From positions 248,001-312,000 of the forward strand of contig NZ_CP113910.1 of the NCBI RefSeq assembly GCF_024701375.2: 64,000 bases of DNA, given 5' to 3'. The first letter of the stretch is position 1, and the number at the start of each line of letters is the position of its first letter. Below are positions 17,796-26,355 of the stretch, piece by piece. The notes beneath the pieces were generated by a model, which had not been told where the DNA came from, searched no databases, and worked only from the letters and a program-made list of their open reading frames with translations. Position numbers and translations under genes: made by a program. The DNA is from Streptomyces sp. KMM 9044 (lineage in GTDB: Bacteria; Actinomycetota; Actinomycetes; Streptomycetales; Streptomycetaceae).

Positions 17796-19052
17796 TCAGG
17801 CGGCGCTGAACTCGACCGGCAGGCGGTCCAGCCGGGTCTCCCAGGTGGAGGCCGTGGAGGCCAGCTCGTCCGGCGGCACCGCGAGGCGCAGGTCCCGCAG
17901 CCGGTGCAGCAGCACGTCCACGGCGATCTCGATGATGGCCCGGCCGATGTTCTGGCCGGGGCATTCGTGCGGTCCCCCGCTGAACGCCAGGTGCGACTGG
18001 TTGCCCTGGACGGACACCCCGGTGTCCGGGCGGATCTCGGGGTCCCGGTTGCCCGCCGCGAGACCCAGGAGCAGCAGATCGCCCTCCCGCATCCGGTGTC
18101 CGCCGATCTCCAGGTCGCTGGTGGCGAAACGGCCCGGCAGCACCGCGAGCGGCGGGCTGTTCCACATGACCTCCTCGACCACCGCCGAGATGTTCAGCCG
18201 ACCGCTGATCAGCCCGGACAGCCGGGCGGTTTCGGTGAGGACCAGTTGGAGCACCCGGGCGAGCAGGTTGCTGGTGGTGGTGTGCCCGGCGATCAGCACC
18301 AGGCGCAGATGGCTGACCACCTCGTCCTCGTCGAGCCCGGCGTGGTGGGCCATCAGGGCGGTGGTGAGGTCGCTGCCGGGTTCGGACCGCTTGCGGACGA
18401 CGAGCGCGCCGAGCATCTCCTGGATGCGTATGTCGTGCGTGACGGCGTCCTCGCCCCCCTTGAGGACCTGGGCGCAGGACTCGACCAGGTCACGCCCCTC
18501 GGCCTCGGGCAGCCCCAGGACTCGGGTGATGACCAGCATCGGCAGATAGTCGGCGTAGTCGCTCACCAGGTCGGCACGTCCGGTGTCGGCGAAGGCGTCG
18601 ATCTCCTTGTTGGCGAAGTGCGTGGCGTGCCGGCGGATACCGCGGCCGGTGGCGGCCTGGAGCCCGTCGGTGACGGCCCCGCGCAGCCTGCGGTGCGGTT
18701 CGCCGTCCTGGGAGACGCAGTCGGGGCGCCAGCCGAGCATCGGGACAAGCGGTGAGGTGTCCGCGACACGCCCATCACGCTGGTCGCGCCAGATCCGGGC
18801 GTCCCGGGTGAACTGGCGGGGGTTGTCGAGGACCCGCCGGTTGTCCCGGTAGCCGAGCACCAGCCAGGCCGGCACGTCGCCTTCCAGGAGCACCGGCGCG
18901 ACCGGTCCGTGTTCCTTGCGCAGCCGCTCGTGGAGGCCGACCGGATCGGCGGCCAGATCCGGCCCGTACAGCCGGGCGAGGTCCGCGCCGTGGTGGGCGA
19001 CGGGGCAGCCTCGGGTGGCGCCGGGGCCGTTCCTCCCGGCCGGGTCGCTCAC
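17796..19052 (-). CDS. Cytochrome P450, CYP157-like, without the ExxR motif
   Basis: 418-residue cytoplasmic P450. The I-helix motif is VLIAGHTTTSNLL, and the heme-Cys loop FSGGPHECPGQNIGR is intact. The K-helix, where nearly all P450s have ExxR, reads VVEEVMWNSPP, so the Arg is replaced by Trp. This is the known peculiarity of the CYP157 family (CYP157C1 has EQSLW), which is typically found in conservon operons. The start is GTG 19052, overlapping the GTPase stop by 4 nt (GTGA), so translation is coupled to the conservon. The usual CYP154 partner is not here; instead a sesquiterpene synthase converges on it. Substrate unknown. Confidence 0.88.
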   Translation of the reverse strand: MSDPAGRNGPGATRGCPVAHHGADLARLYGPDLAADPVGLHERLRKEHGPVAPVLLEGDVPAWLVLGYRDNRRVLDNPRQFTRDARIWRDQRDGRVADTSPLVPMLGWRPDCVSQDGEPHRRLRGAVTDGLQAATGRGIRRHATHFANKEIDAFADTGRADLVSDYADYLPMLVITRVLGLPEAEGRDLVESCAQVLKGGEDAVTHDIRIQEMLGALVVRKRSEPGSDLTTALMAHHAGLDEDEVVSHLRLVLIAGHTTTSNLLARVLQLVLTETARLSGLISGRLNISAVVEEVMWNSPPLAVLPGRFATSDLEIGGHRMREGDLLLLGLAAGNRDPEIRPDTGVSVQGNQSHLAFSGGPHECPGQNIGRAIIEIAVDVLLHRLRDLRLAVPPDELASTASTWETRLDRLPVEFSAA

Positions 19053-19654
19053 CGGGACTCCGCGGCCACGGCCGAGCGGTCCCGCAGATGGTGGATGAGG
19101 GTGACGAGCACGTCGCGACTGGCGGACCGGTCGCGTGCGTCGAAGGCCACGACCGGGATGTGCCCGGGGATGTCCAGGGCGTCCCGGATCTCGTCCACCG
19201 GATAGTCCTTGGAGTCGGGGAAGACGTTGAGAGCGATGACGAAGGGCACGCTCTGCCGTTCCATCTCCTCGATCGCCCGGAAACTGGAGGCAAGCCGCCG
19301 GGTGTCGACCAGCACGACCGCGCCGAGCGCCCCCTTGAACAGCCCGTTCCACAGGAACCAGAAGCGTTCCTGGCCGGGCGTGCCGAACAGGTACAGCACC
19401 AGGCTGTCGTTGATGCCGATCTTGCCGAAGTCCAGGCTGACGGTGGTCTCCGTCTTGTCGGCGACGCCCACGAGCCGGTCGACGCCGGCGCTGGCCTGGG
19501 TGAGGGTCTCCTCGGTGGTGAGCGGCTTGATGTCGCTGACCGACCGGACCATCGTGGTCTTCCCGGTGCCGAAGCCGCCGGCGATCATCACCTTCACCGA
19601 GCGGGTGTCCCCGGCCGTTCGGGGGCCGGCTTGGTCAAAGCCTTTCAAGTCCAC
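19049..19654 (-). CDS. cvnD: Conservon small GTPase-like ATP/GTP-binding protein (CvnD)
   Basis: 201-residue Ras/MglA-like nucleotide-binding protein: P-loop IAGGFGTGKTTMVRSV (about 23-38), switch-type TPGQERFWFLW with the DxxG position replaced as usual in this family, and IALNVFPDSKDYPVDE in the NKxD region. It is the fourth element of the conservon (cvnA-D), which is thought to form a membrane-associated complex analogous to eukaryotic G-protein signalling. The start is GTG 19654 (GGAGG 6 nt upstream), overlapping the DUF742 gene end by 20 nt. Confidence 0.93.
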   Translation of the reverse strand: MDLKGFDQAGPRTAGDTRSVKVMIAGGFGTGKTTMVRSVSDIKPLTTEETLTQASAGVDRLVGVADKTETTVSLDFGKIGINDSLVLYLFGTPGQERFWFLWNGLFKGALGAVVLVDTRRLASSFRAIEEMERQSVPFVIALNVFPDSKDYPVDEIRDALDIPGHIPVVAFDARDRSASRDVLVTLIHHLRDRSAVAAESR

Positions 19655-20006
19655 TGAGTACCTCCTCAAGGAGCGTGAGGTCGGGCCCGCGGCCGGCGTC
19701 GTGGGCCGGAACGGGGTCACGGACTTCGACGCGGCCTCCGTCCAGCAGGTCCGACAGCAGTACGGCGAGAATGTTGAACGGCAGCCCGAGGTGGGCGCCG
19801 AGTTCGGCCACGGAGAGCGGTTCACGGCAGCGCCGGACGATCTCCTCGTGCTCGTGCTGCATCCCCGGTACGGGGACCGAGCGGGAGACGACAAGAGTCG
19901 CCACGTCGAGACTCGACGCCGAACCGCCCGGTCCGCTGCGCCCTCCGGTGAGGACGTAGTAGCGCTCAAGACCGGACGGGTCCGACGGCCGTCGGGGAGC
20001 ACTCAT
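19635..20006 (-). CDS. cvnC: DUF742 protein (CvnC)
   Basis: 123 residues with the DUF742 pattern: LERYYVLTGGRSGPGG, EEIVRRCREPLSVAELGAHLGLPFNILAVLLSDLLDGGRVEV, ending LLEEVLSGLERL. The middle part resembles a winged-helix. Third conservon gene; the start ATG 20006 overlaps the cvnB stop (ATGA). Confidence 0.93.
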   Translation of the reverse strand: MSAPRRPSDPSGLERYYVLTGGRSGPGGSASSLDVATLVVSRSVPVPGMQHEHEEIVRRCREPLSVAELGAHLGLPFNILAVLLSDLLDGGRVEVRDPVPAHDAGRGPDLTLLEEVLSGLERL

Positions 20007-20413
20007 CCAGAGTGCTCCTCCAGGCGCACGGTGGTGCCGAGCAGCTCGCCCATCCTGCGGGCGAGGTCCCTCATCTGGTGCCCGAGCAGGCCCTGGTCCA
20101 GGCCCTCGCGGGCGAGGACGCCGAGGTAGGTCTCCACGCCCGCGCGGACCACGAACAGATGGCCGCCGTCCACCTCGATCATCGCCAACCGCAGTTGCCC
20201 CGCGTAGACGGGGAACTGTTCGGCGACCGGCTGGGCCAGTGCCTGCAGGCCGGCGACCACGGCCGCGAAGCGGTCCACGTCGTCGGGGTCCTCCGCCCCG
20301 AAGGAGGTGATGGCCTTGCCGTCGCTGGAGGCCACAAGGGCGAAACGGATCTCCTGGATACTCTCGACGAGATCGCGGAGTGCCCAGCTCACGTCGTTTC
20401 CCTGATGCGTCAT
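20003..20413 (-). CDS. cvnB: Roadblock/LC7-domain protein (CvnB)
   Basis: 136 residues, Roadblock/LC7 fold, the MglB-like partner of the GTPase: LRDLVESIQEIRFALVASSDGKAI, VAEQFPVYAGQLRLAMIEVDGGHLFVVRAG and MRDLARRMGELLGTTVR. In MglA/MglB-type systems such proteins act as GTPase-activating or scaffold subunits. Second conservon gene; it overlaps cvnA by 4 nt. Confidence 0.93.
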   Translation of the reverse strand: MTHQGNDVSWALRDLVESIQEIRFALVASSDGKAITSFGAEDPDDVDRFAAVVAGLQALAQPVAEQFPVYAGQLRLAMIEVDGGHLFVVRAGVETYLGVLAREGLDQGLLGHQMRDLARRMGELLGTTVRLEEHSG

Positions 20414-22257
20414 GGGGTGTGGTCGCTCTCCTCGGTGCGGTGCTTCGTGGGCTCACGTCCTGCGGGGGTGTCATCGGCGGCCGCCCCGGGCGCCGTGTCG
20501 CGCCCCGCGATGTCTCGGCCGGCGGTGGCGAAGGCGGCGAGTCCGGTGAAGGACGCGTCCGGTGGTGCGGCGGTGACGGTGCTCCGGTCGCCGTGCCCGG
20601 TCCGCCCGGCCTGCCGCGGCTCGGCCTCGGTCCGCCTGTCACTGCGGCGGCGGGGCAGTCCGCCGGGTGTGGTGTCCACCGCCCCGGCGGACTCGGGGAA
20701 CGTGCCGGAGCCGGGTGCCTCGGCGGAGCAGGCCGGCCGGAGACCGGCCTCCCCGTCGTCGGCGACCGCGGTCCACGGCAGGACGGGCGCCCCGGCACGA
20801 GCGTCCACGGCAGGGGCGGATGCGGCCGGGGCCTCGGTGGCCGTGGACAGCGGGCTGAAGTACTTGTGCGGTACGACGACCACCACCGAGGTGCCGAGCC
20901 AGGGCGAATCGGCGAAGGTGACGCGGATGCCGTAGCGTCGGACGAGGACACCGACGACCCGCAGGCCGATGTTCGCGTCCTCGGTGATGCCGCCGATGCC
21001 CGCACCGGGCGCGGTGCCCGCGAGTGCGTGCTCGGCCTCGCGCTTCTTCTCCCCGCTCAGGCCCTTGCCGGAGTCCTGGATCTCGATGCCGACGCCGTTC
21101 GGGACCTCCTTGCCGGAGACGACCACGGGCTCGGTGGGCGGTGAGTAGCGGGCCGCGTTGTCCAGCAGGTGGGCGAAGATCAGCGTGAGGTGGTCCACCA
21201 GGCCGCCGTCGACGCCGAGTTCGGGCAGCCGGCGCAGCTGGACGCGGTGGAAGTCCTTGATCCGGCCGATACCGCCGCGCATCACGCTCAGCAGCCGCTG
21301 CGGCTCCTGCCACTGCCTGCCCGGCCGGTCCGAACCTCCGAGGACGCCGACACTGGCGGCGAGACAGTCGGCGGGGCCGATCTCCTGGTCGAGTTCCATC
21401 AGGGCCCGGGCGACGGCCGGGATGCGGCCGTGCTCCCCCTGCAGCTCGTGCAGCCGGCCACGGAGTTTACTGGTCAGCACGTGGATGCGGTTGCCGATGC
21501 TGATGACGGCCTGTTCGGCGGAGGTGGAGCGGTCGAACTCCTCCTCGAGCGCCATCAGGGAGATCCGCAGGATCTTGCGCAGTTCTGTCTGGAATTCGGC
21601 ACCGGCCGCGACGCACGGGGGGACGCTCGGCAGCAGGTCGTCGATGGTGTCGCCGGCGCGCAGCCGCTCGATCGCCCCGGGCAGCTGCGTGCCGGCGAGA
21701 TGTGCCACCGCGGCGAGCTGGTGCGTCAGCCGCTCCTCCACGCGCCCGGCCTGCTCGGCGAGCCGGGCCTCGTGTTCCCCCGCCTGCTCGGCCAGCCGGG
21801 CGTCGTGGCGCTCGGTCAGTTCGGTCAGCCGCGCCTCGAAACCCTTTCCCTGTTCATGGAGTCGACTCTCATGGGCCATGCTCCGTTCAGCGAGAAGCCG
21901 TTCGTGCGCGGCGTTCTGCTCGGCGAACCGCTCCTCCTGGGCGGTGCGCTCCGCGACGAAGTCCCGCTCGCGGTTCGCCGCCTGCTTTTGCCATTGCAGT
22001 GACTTCTGCGACTGCTCGACTCCGGCGGCGCGGAGTGCGTCCTCGGTCCGGGACAGCCGGGTACGGGTGCGGAGCAGCAGCCGTACGCACAACGCGCCGG
22101 TCGCGGTGGCGGCGGCGCCGGCGACTGCGGCCGTTATCCGCTCCGAGCTCACGAACGTGGCGGCGATCGTCCCGCTGCCCAGGCCCAGCGGCATCAGCCA
22201 CCAGCTGTACCAGGCGACAGGGGGCCGCGCCGCCGGTGGCGGAGGGGCGAGTTCCAT
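20410..22257 (-). CDS. cvnA: Conservon sensor histidine kinase-like membrane protein (CvnA)
   Basis: 615 residues. Two TM helices lie near the N-terminus (about 14-32 and 40-60), followed by a long coiled coil (about 70-190, with repeated LAEQAGEHEARLAEQAG-type heptads). A dimerisation-like helical part and an HATPase domain come next (about 330-470: LLDNAARYSPPTEPVVV as N-box, IEIQDSGKGLSG as G1). The Pro/Ala-rich C-terminal tail of about 135 residues is disordered in character. No classical phospho-acceptor His motif is evident, as is usual for CvnA. The start is ATG 22257 (GAAGG 6 nt upstream) rather than 22263. It is first in the operon cvnA-B-C-D-P450, all overlapping or coupled. Confidence 0.9.
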   Translation of the reverse strand: MELAPPPPAARPPVAWYSWWLMPLGLGSGTIAATFVSSERITAAVAGAAATATGALCVRLLLRTRTRLSRTEDALRAAGVEQSQKSLQWQKQAANRERDFVAERTAQEERFAEQNAAHERLLAERSMAHESRLHEQGKGFEARLTELTERHDARLAEQAGEHEARLAEQAGRVEERLTHQLAAVAHLAGTQLPGAIERLRAGDTIDDLLPSVPPCVAAGAEFQTELRKILRISLMALEEEFDRSTSAEQAVISIGNRIHVLTSKLRGRLHELQGEHGRIPAVARALMELDQEIGPADCLAASVGVLGGSDRPGRQWQEPQRLLSVMRGGIGRIKDFHRVQLRRLPELGVDGGLVDHLTLIFAHLLDNAARYSPPTEPVVVSGKEVPNGVGIEIQDSGKGLSGEKKREAEHALAGTAPGAGIGGITEDANIGLRVVGVLVRRYGIRVTFADSPWLGTSVVVVVPHKYFSPLSTATEAPAASAPAVDARAGAPVLPWTAVADDGEAGLRPACSAEAPGSGTFPESAGAVDTTPGGLPRRRSDRRTEAEPRQAGRTGHGDRSTVTAAPPDASFTGLAAFATAGRDIAGRDTAPGAAADDTPAGREPTKHRTEESDHTP

Positions 22258-22685
22258 CTGCATCCTTCGAAGCAACACGATCAGACATGGGGGGATGTGC
22301 AAGGGGATCGCACTCATGGGTACGTATCGCGGACCGACACGGCGCGATCACTTCAACTCGCAGCGCTGACAAGGAGCTTATCGGTTCCGGCCGCAAAAGG
22401 ATCAAGTTCGGAAGATGGCGGAGGTGAGGGTTCCGTCACGCCGGGGGGAAGATGCGGTGCCGACAAGTGGCTTGATTTATATGGGTAGTTCACCGCCCAG
22501 ACGGATTCCGACCGCCCAGGAGCGTGCCACGCCGCACCGGACCGGCCAGAACCAGAAAATTCGGTCGCGATTCGAAGACGCATGACGATCAAGCATGCCC
22601 ACATTCCGGCGCCTGAGGTTAACTTGCAGTGCGGGGGCTGGCGTTGGGGACCGGTCCGTGCACGAAGCAGGCTGGAGGCGATGGC
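22258..22685. other. Divergent control region between conservon and STAS gene
   Basis: No gene is seen in either strand. It holds the conservon promoter on one side and that of the STAS protein on the other; boxes could not be assigned with confidence. The part around 22470-22570 is the most A/T-rich. Confidence 0.4.
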
Positions 22686-23069
22686 GTGGTGCGGCACCAA
22701 CCTGCACCGCCGACCCGGTTTCTCCACGTCCGTCAGGACCGGGGGTACACGGTGCTGGATTTCCGCGGCGAGATCGACATCGTCGCGGAGGTGGAGGTCG
22801 TCCCCCACCTGGACGCGGCGACCTCGGCCCCGAAGTGCCGCGTCGTGATCGACCTGACCCGGGTGGAGTTCCTGGACGCCTCCGGTCTTCGTCTGCTGTA
22901 CCGCGCCCGGCAGCGGGTCCTGGAACAGCACGGCAGGCTGCACCTGGTGTGTACGGACGCGCTGACACTGCGTGTGCTGCGGATCACCGGCCTGGCCCGG
23001 CTGCTGCCTCCGCGACCGACCCTGGAGGCGGCCCTGGGCCGGGCCGAGGCCACGCCGGGCCCGGTATGA
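22686..23069 (+). CDS. STAS-domain anti-sigma-factor antagonist
   Basis: 127 residues; STAS fold with the phospho-acceptor signature IDLTRVEFLDASGLRLLYRA (Ser about residue 66 is the expected target of an RsbW-type kinase). The N-terminal FLHVRQDRGYTVLDFRGEIDI and the final helices are normal. In the unphosphorylated state such proteins bind anti-sigma kinases and free the sigma factor. The start is GTG 22686, with GGAGG 7 nt upstream; ORF extensions to 22629 lack a site. Confidence 0.85.
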   Translation: MVRHQPAPPTRFLHVRQDRGYTVLDFRGEIDIVAEVEVVPHLDAATSAPKCRVVIDLTRVEFLDASGLRLLYRARQRVLEQHGRLHLVCTDALTLRVLRITGLARLLPPRPTLEAALGRAEATPGPV

Positions 23070-23548
23070 CGGGCAGCGGGCGGCAGGGCAGCCGGTGCTA
23101 CTCGGCCGACGGTGCGTCGAACAGGGCGCTGACGGACTCACCGTTGTGAGTGCGCCGTACCGCCTCGGCGAGCGCCGGGGCGATGGACAGGACCCTCAGC
23201 TTGTCCGTGCGCTCCTCGGCAGGCACCGGAACCGTGTTGGTGCACACGATCTCCAGTACGTCGGCTGCTCGCTCAGCCGCTTGAGCGCCCCGGCCACGAA
23301 CAGGCGGTGGGTGCAGGCCACTCGGATCGTGCGAGGGCCCAGTTCCCTTAGCCGGTCGAGCAGTTCGAGCACCGTGCTGCCCTTGGCGATCTCGTCGTCC
23401 AGAACGATGACGTCCCGCCCGGCGACCTCACCGATGACGGAACCGATCCGCACCCGGCCGGGGCGAACCGCTGCTTCGCCCCGGCCGCGGCCTGCGCTCC
23501 GATGAGACGGGCGAGCGCCGCCGCCTCCTTCGCTTTGCCCAGGTCGGG

Positions 23549-23688
23549 GACTCTGCTGCTCAATTCGGCGAGCGATCACGTGCCATGCTTTCAGGGCTCG
23601 GCCGCGCCCGGCCTGCCTGCATCTGCGACGCGCTCTGAAGGCCGTATCGGCACGGCGTCATCACGCCGGGTAATTGCGCAGCAGAGTC
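23549..23688. mobile_element. MITE-like element, tandem copy 1 (140 bp)
   Basis: Non-coding insert in the PRPP synthetase gene. Terminal inverted repeats: GACTCTGCTGCTCAATT at the left end and, read inward from the right, GACTCTGCTGCGCAATT (16 of 17 match). GTCGGG directly flanks both sides (23543-23548 and 23689-23694). The host gene would carry GTCGGG once, so it looks like a target duplication. There is no transposase, so it would depend on an element elsewhere. Confidence 0.82.
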
Positions 23689-23694
23689 GTCGGG

Positions 23695-23835
23695 GACTCT
23701 GCTGCTCAATTCGGGGGAGGGTCACGCACCGCGTCCGAGAGGGGCCGGCCGGGGCCGGACCGCTTCCTCGCGAGGCCCGTTCCCTGCGCCCCGTCCACGG
23801 GCCGGCGTCCCTCTCCGCAATCGAGCAACGGAGTC
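23695..23835. mobile_element. MITE-like element, tandem copy 2 (141 bp)
   Basis: Same left terminus as copy 1 (GACTCTGCTGCTCAATTCGG) with a more diverged right terminus (inward GACTCCGTTGCTCGATT). It is flanked by GTCGGG at 23689-23694 and 23836-23841. The internal sequence differs from copy 1 except near the ends. It is head-to-tail with copy 1, sharing one GTCGGG. Confidence 0.8.
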
Positions 23836-24408
23836 GTCGGGTGAGACGACGGTGGTACGGCTGAGGTCGTACTGCCGGAAGTGCAAAGCGATTTCACGCA
23901 GTGCGTGCAGATGGTCCACGGGCACCGAGAAGAATCCGTGCGCCTGTGGCGCATGCAGGGTCATCGCCAGGACACGGCTCGCTCCGGCTGCCACCAGCAG
24001 GTCCGCGACCAGTCGTCCGCCCATGGAGATGCGCGGGGCGTCCTTCTTGTCGGAGCGGGCGTAGGAGTAGTGCGGCATCACGACGGTGATCCGGGAGGCG
24101 GACGCCCCGCGGGCCGCGTCGCACATCAGGAGCAGTTCCACTAGGTGTTCCTGTACCGGTCTGACCAGCGGCTGCACCAGGAACACGTCGCGCTCGCGGC
24201 AGTTGGCCAGCAACTGCACCTCCAGGCAGTCATTGGCGAACCTGCTGCTCCGGACGGGGCTGAGCGGAACGCCGAGATGCGCGCAGACCTCCGCCGCCAG
24301 TTCCGGATGGGCGCTGCCGCTGAACACGGCGATGTCTCACACGGGTCGGCTCCTCGAATGATCATGTCGACCGGAAGGCTCATGCTACTGGCCTCGGGCC
24401 CTCGGGCC

Positions 24409-24446
24409 GCCACCGTCCGGCCGCCGCGAGGCCGCCGGACGGTGGC
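24409..24446. terminator. 13-bp hairpin upstream of the DUF4230 gene
   Basis: GCCACCGTCCGGC (24409-24421) pairs perfectly with 24434-24446 over a 12-nt loop. It lies between the divergent PRPP synthetase pseudogene and DUF4230 gene, so it could be a leader structure rather than a terminator. Confidence 0.4.
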
Positions 24447-24602
24447 CCCTTCGGCCATCCTTTCGACGACTCTCAATGCCTCCGGGCGCTCCCGGCACAC
24501 CGTGCGCCCCCGCGTGCCCTCACGGTGTCCTTCAAACCTCAACTCACTTGTCTGTTCGGTGAAGTGAGGGGCATCTGGTCAGTAGGAAGGAGGGCCGTCC
24601 CC

Positions 24603-25265
24603 ATGACGACTGCCATCAGGCGCCTCCCGGGGCGCATGCCGGGCTGGGCGAAGGTACTCACCGCGGTGGTGGTGGTGCTCGCCGTGCTCTTCGCAGGGAT
24701 CCGGCTGAGCGTGCTGCCGGGCCTGAAGGACCTGTTCGGTACGGAGACCCACGACCGCTCCGGTCCCGCCCTGCTGGAGTCCATCCAGGACATCAGCCGG
24801 TACGACGCCGCGACCGGCAACTTCCAGGTCGTGGTGGACTTGGAGAAGGACACCAGGTTCCTGCCCGACGCGATCCGCGGCACCCGCACCCTGTACGTGG
24901 GCGCGGGCACTGTCGACGCCTATGTCGACCTCGGCGAACTCGGCAAGGACGACGTACGGGTCGATGAGGACCGTACGTCCGCCACCCTGCGGCTGCCGCA
25001 CGCCCGCCTCGGTACTCCCGCGCTCGATCCCGAGCGCTCCTACGCCGTGTCCAAGGAACGCGGGCTGCTCGACCGTCTCGGCGACCTCTTCTCCGACAAC
25101 CCCAACAGCGAACAGGCCGTGCAGAAGCTCGCGGTGCGGCACATCGGCGCCGCGGCGAAGGAGAGCGAGCTGACCACTCGCGCCGAGAGCAACACCACGG
25201 GGATGCTCGAAGGCCTGCTGCGCTCCCTGGGGTTCACGAAGGTGAACGTCTCCTACGGCGACTGA
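24603..25265 (+). CDS. DUF4230 membrane-anchored protein
   Basis: 220 residues. A TM helix near the N-terminus (KVLTAVVVVLAVLFAGIRLSV, about 15-36) is followed by an extracytoplasmic DUF4230 domain: LLESIQDISRYDAATGNFQVVVDLEKD, YVGAGTVDAYVDLGEL, VRVDEDRTSATLRLPHARL. Function is unknown. The start is ATG 24603 with GGAGGG 8 nt upstream. About 100 nt separate it from the VanZ gene downstream; the two are likely cotranscribed. Confidence 0.85.
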   Translation: MTTAIRRLPGRMPGWAKVLTAVVVVLAVLFAGIRLSVLPGLKDLFGTETHDRSGPALLESIQDISRYDAATGNFQVVVDLEKDTRFLPDAIRGTRTLYVGAGTVDAYVDLGELGKDDVRVDEDRTSATLRLPHARLGTPALDPERSYAVSKERGLLDRLGDLFSDNPNSEQAVQKLAVRHIGAAAKESELTTRAESNTTGMLEGLLRSLGFTKVNVSYGD

Positions 25266-25361
25266 CCGGCAGAGGCATCCCCACCGGCCGGGCGTGAAGA
25301 CGGCACCACGGGACAACCGGCCTGTCCCCTCCACGACAGCAGTCGACGACCGGAGAACGAA

Positions 25362-26081
25362 ATGACCCGTACAGCCTCACGCTCGCGCTTCGGGTGGCGC
25401 CGGAAGCCGGGCAGCCCTCCGGCCGGACACGACACCGGCGGCGGGAGCGAGCGCCGTCCGCTACCGCTGCCGGTCCGGCTGCTGGTGATGCTCTGCGCCT
25501 TCGCGTTCATGGTCGTCTTCGCAGTGGCGCTGGCCCGGGTCACTCTGCAGCCCTCGCCCGCCTCCGAGGCGCTGATCCACACCAACCTGCATCCCGGCCG
25601 TTCCCTGCGGGCCTATCTGGACCAGCCCGCGCTGCGCGACGCCCTCCGCCAGGTCGGCGGAAACCTCCTGCTGGGTGTGCCCTTCGGCATCCTCACGCCG
25701 GTGCTGGCGCCGCGCACCCGGGGATTCATACAGGTGCTGCTGCTGACCGGGACCGTGATGCTGTTGGTCGAGTTCGCGCAGGGCGCGCTGCTCACCGGCC
25801 GTGCCTTCGACATCGACGATGTCATCCTGAACACCAGCGGGGCGCTGACCGGCTATCTCCTGCTGGGCCGCCGGCTCGGCCGGGCCGTGCACGCGCGCAA
25901 GCCGAGGGCCGAGAAGGCACCGAAGAGGAAGACCACGAGCAGGACCAGGCCGGCCACCAAGCCGAAGAGCGCGCCGAAGGGCAAGGCACCGAGCAAGCTG
26001 CGGAGTCTCGTAAAGGGCAGGGTCCGGACCGAGACGGGATCCGACGCGAAGTCCAGGACAGGGACCAGGACGCAGGCGTGA
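25362..26081 (+). CDS. VanZ-family membrane protein
   Basis: 239 residues. Four TM segments (about 37-57, 98-115, 121-139, 149-166) carry the VanZ pattern: LRQVGGNLLLGVPFGILTPVL, LLLTGTVMLLVEFAQGALLTGRAFDIDDVILNTSGALTGYLL. The C-terminal 70 residues are extremely Lys/Arg/Thr-rich and probably cytoplasmic. VanZ itself confers low-level teicoplanin resistance, but most family members are of unknown role. The start is ATG 25362 with GGAG upstream. Confidence 0.85.
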   Translation: MTRTASRSRFGWRRKPGSPPAGHDTGGGSERRPLPLPVRLLVMLCAFAFMVVFAVALARVTLQPSPASEALIHTNLHPGRSLRAYLDQPALRDALRQVGGNLLLGVPFGILTPVLAPRTRGFIQVLLLTGTVMLLVEFAQGALLTGRAFDIDDVILNTSGALTGYLLLGRRLGRAVHARKPRAEKAPKRKTTSRTRPATKPKSAPKGKAPSKLRSLVKGRVRTETGSDAKSRTGTRTQA

Positions 26082-26115
26082 CCCGGGCGGCGGCGACCGC
26101 GCGGCATCCGGACCT

Positions 26116-26355
26116 CTACCGGCGCGGGGTCCAGGTGTGCTTGTCCCCGCCGACCCAGCGGACCACGTCCGGGTCGTCGAGATCATGGACGGTGATCCCG
26201 AACGCGGCGGCGGCCAGCAGCACGTCGGTGATGGTCCTGGCCTCGCCGATCACCTCTCCGTCGATCTCCACGATCCGGAACGGCGGCTTACCGGGCTGGA
26301 CACCGAGCACCATGATCCGCGGATGGGCCATGTACGGGCTCACGCTTTCGGTCAT
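26116..26355 (-). CDS. Small conserved hypothetical protein
   Basis: 79 residues: MAHPRIMVLGVQPGKPPFRIVEIDGEVIGEARTITDVLLAAAAFGITVHDLDDPDVVRWVGG. A compact alpha/beta pattern without a known domain; I recall similar short proteins in other streptomycetes. The start is ATG 26355; ATG 26331 (MAHPR) is also possible, and the ribosome binding site is weak. It converges on the VanZ gene with a 34-nt gap. Confidence 0.6.
   Translation of the reverse strand: MTESVSPYMAHPRIMVLGVQPGKPPFRIVEIDGEVIGEARTITDVLLAAAAFGITVHDLDDPDVVRWVGGDKHTWTPRR

Larger units (their letters stand above)
23098..24342 (-). pseudogene. Ribose-phosphate pyrophosphokinase (PRPP synthetase) pseudogene with tandem insertions
   Basis: The intact family makes PRPP from ribose-5-P and ATP. 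The N-terminal half reads well: VFSGSAHPELAAEVCAHLGVP, FANDCLEVQLLANCRERDVF, VVMPHYSYARSDKKDAPR and FFSVPVDHLHALREI. Lesions in order on the coding strand are these. A TGA at 24337-24339 is codon 2 after GTG 24342, where the family has Arg. A 293-bp insertion (23549-23841) follows TTVVSPD; removing it restores the frame exactly into LGKAKEAAALARLIGAQ. There is a one-base loss near 23465 after KQRFA. Another falls near 23262 after LKRLSEQP. The PRPP loop VIVLDDEIAKGSTVLELLDR and the end LSIAPALAEAVR then appear in further frames, to TAG 23098. Streptomyces normally keep another prs copy for growth. Confidence 0.92.

Noticed and set aside
23549..23835. The insert in the PRPP synthetase gene as a domain insertion or intein
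   Set aside because: It has no open frame in line with the gene, contains inverted terminal repeats and is bounded by GTCGGG repeats, so a transposable element fits better.
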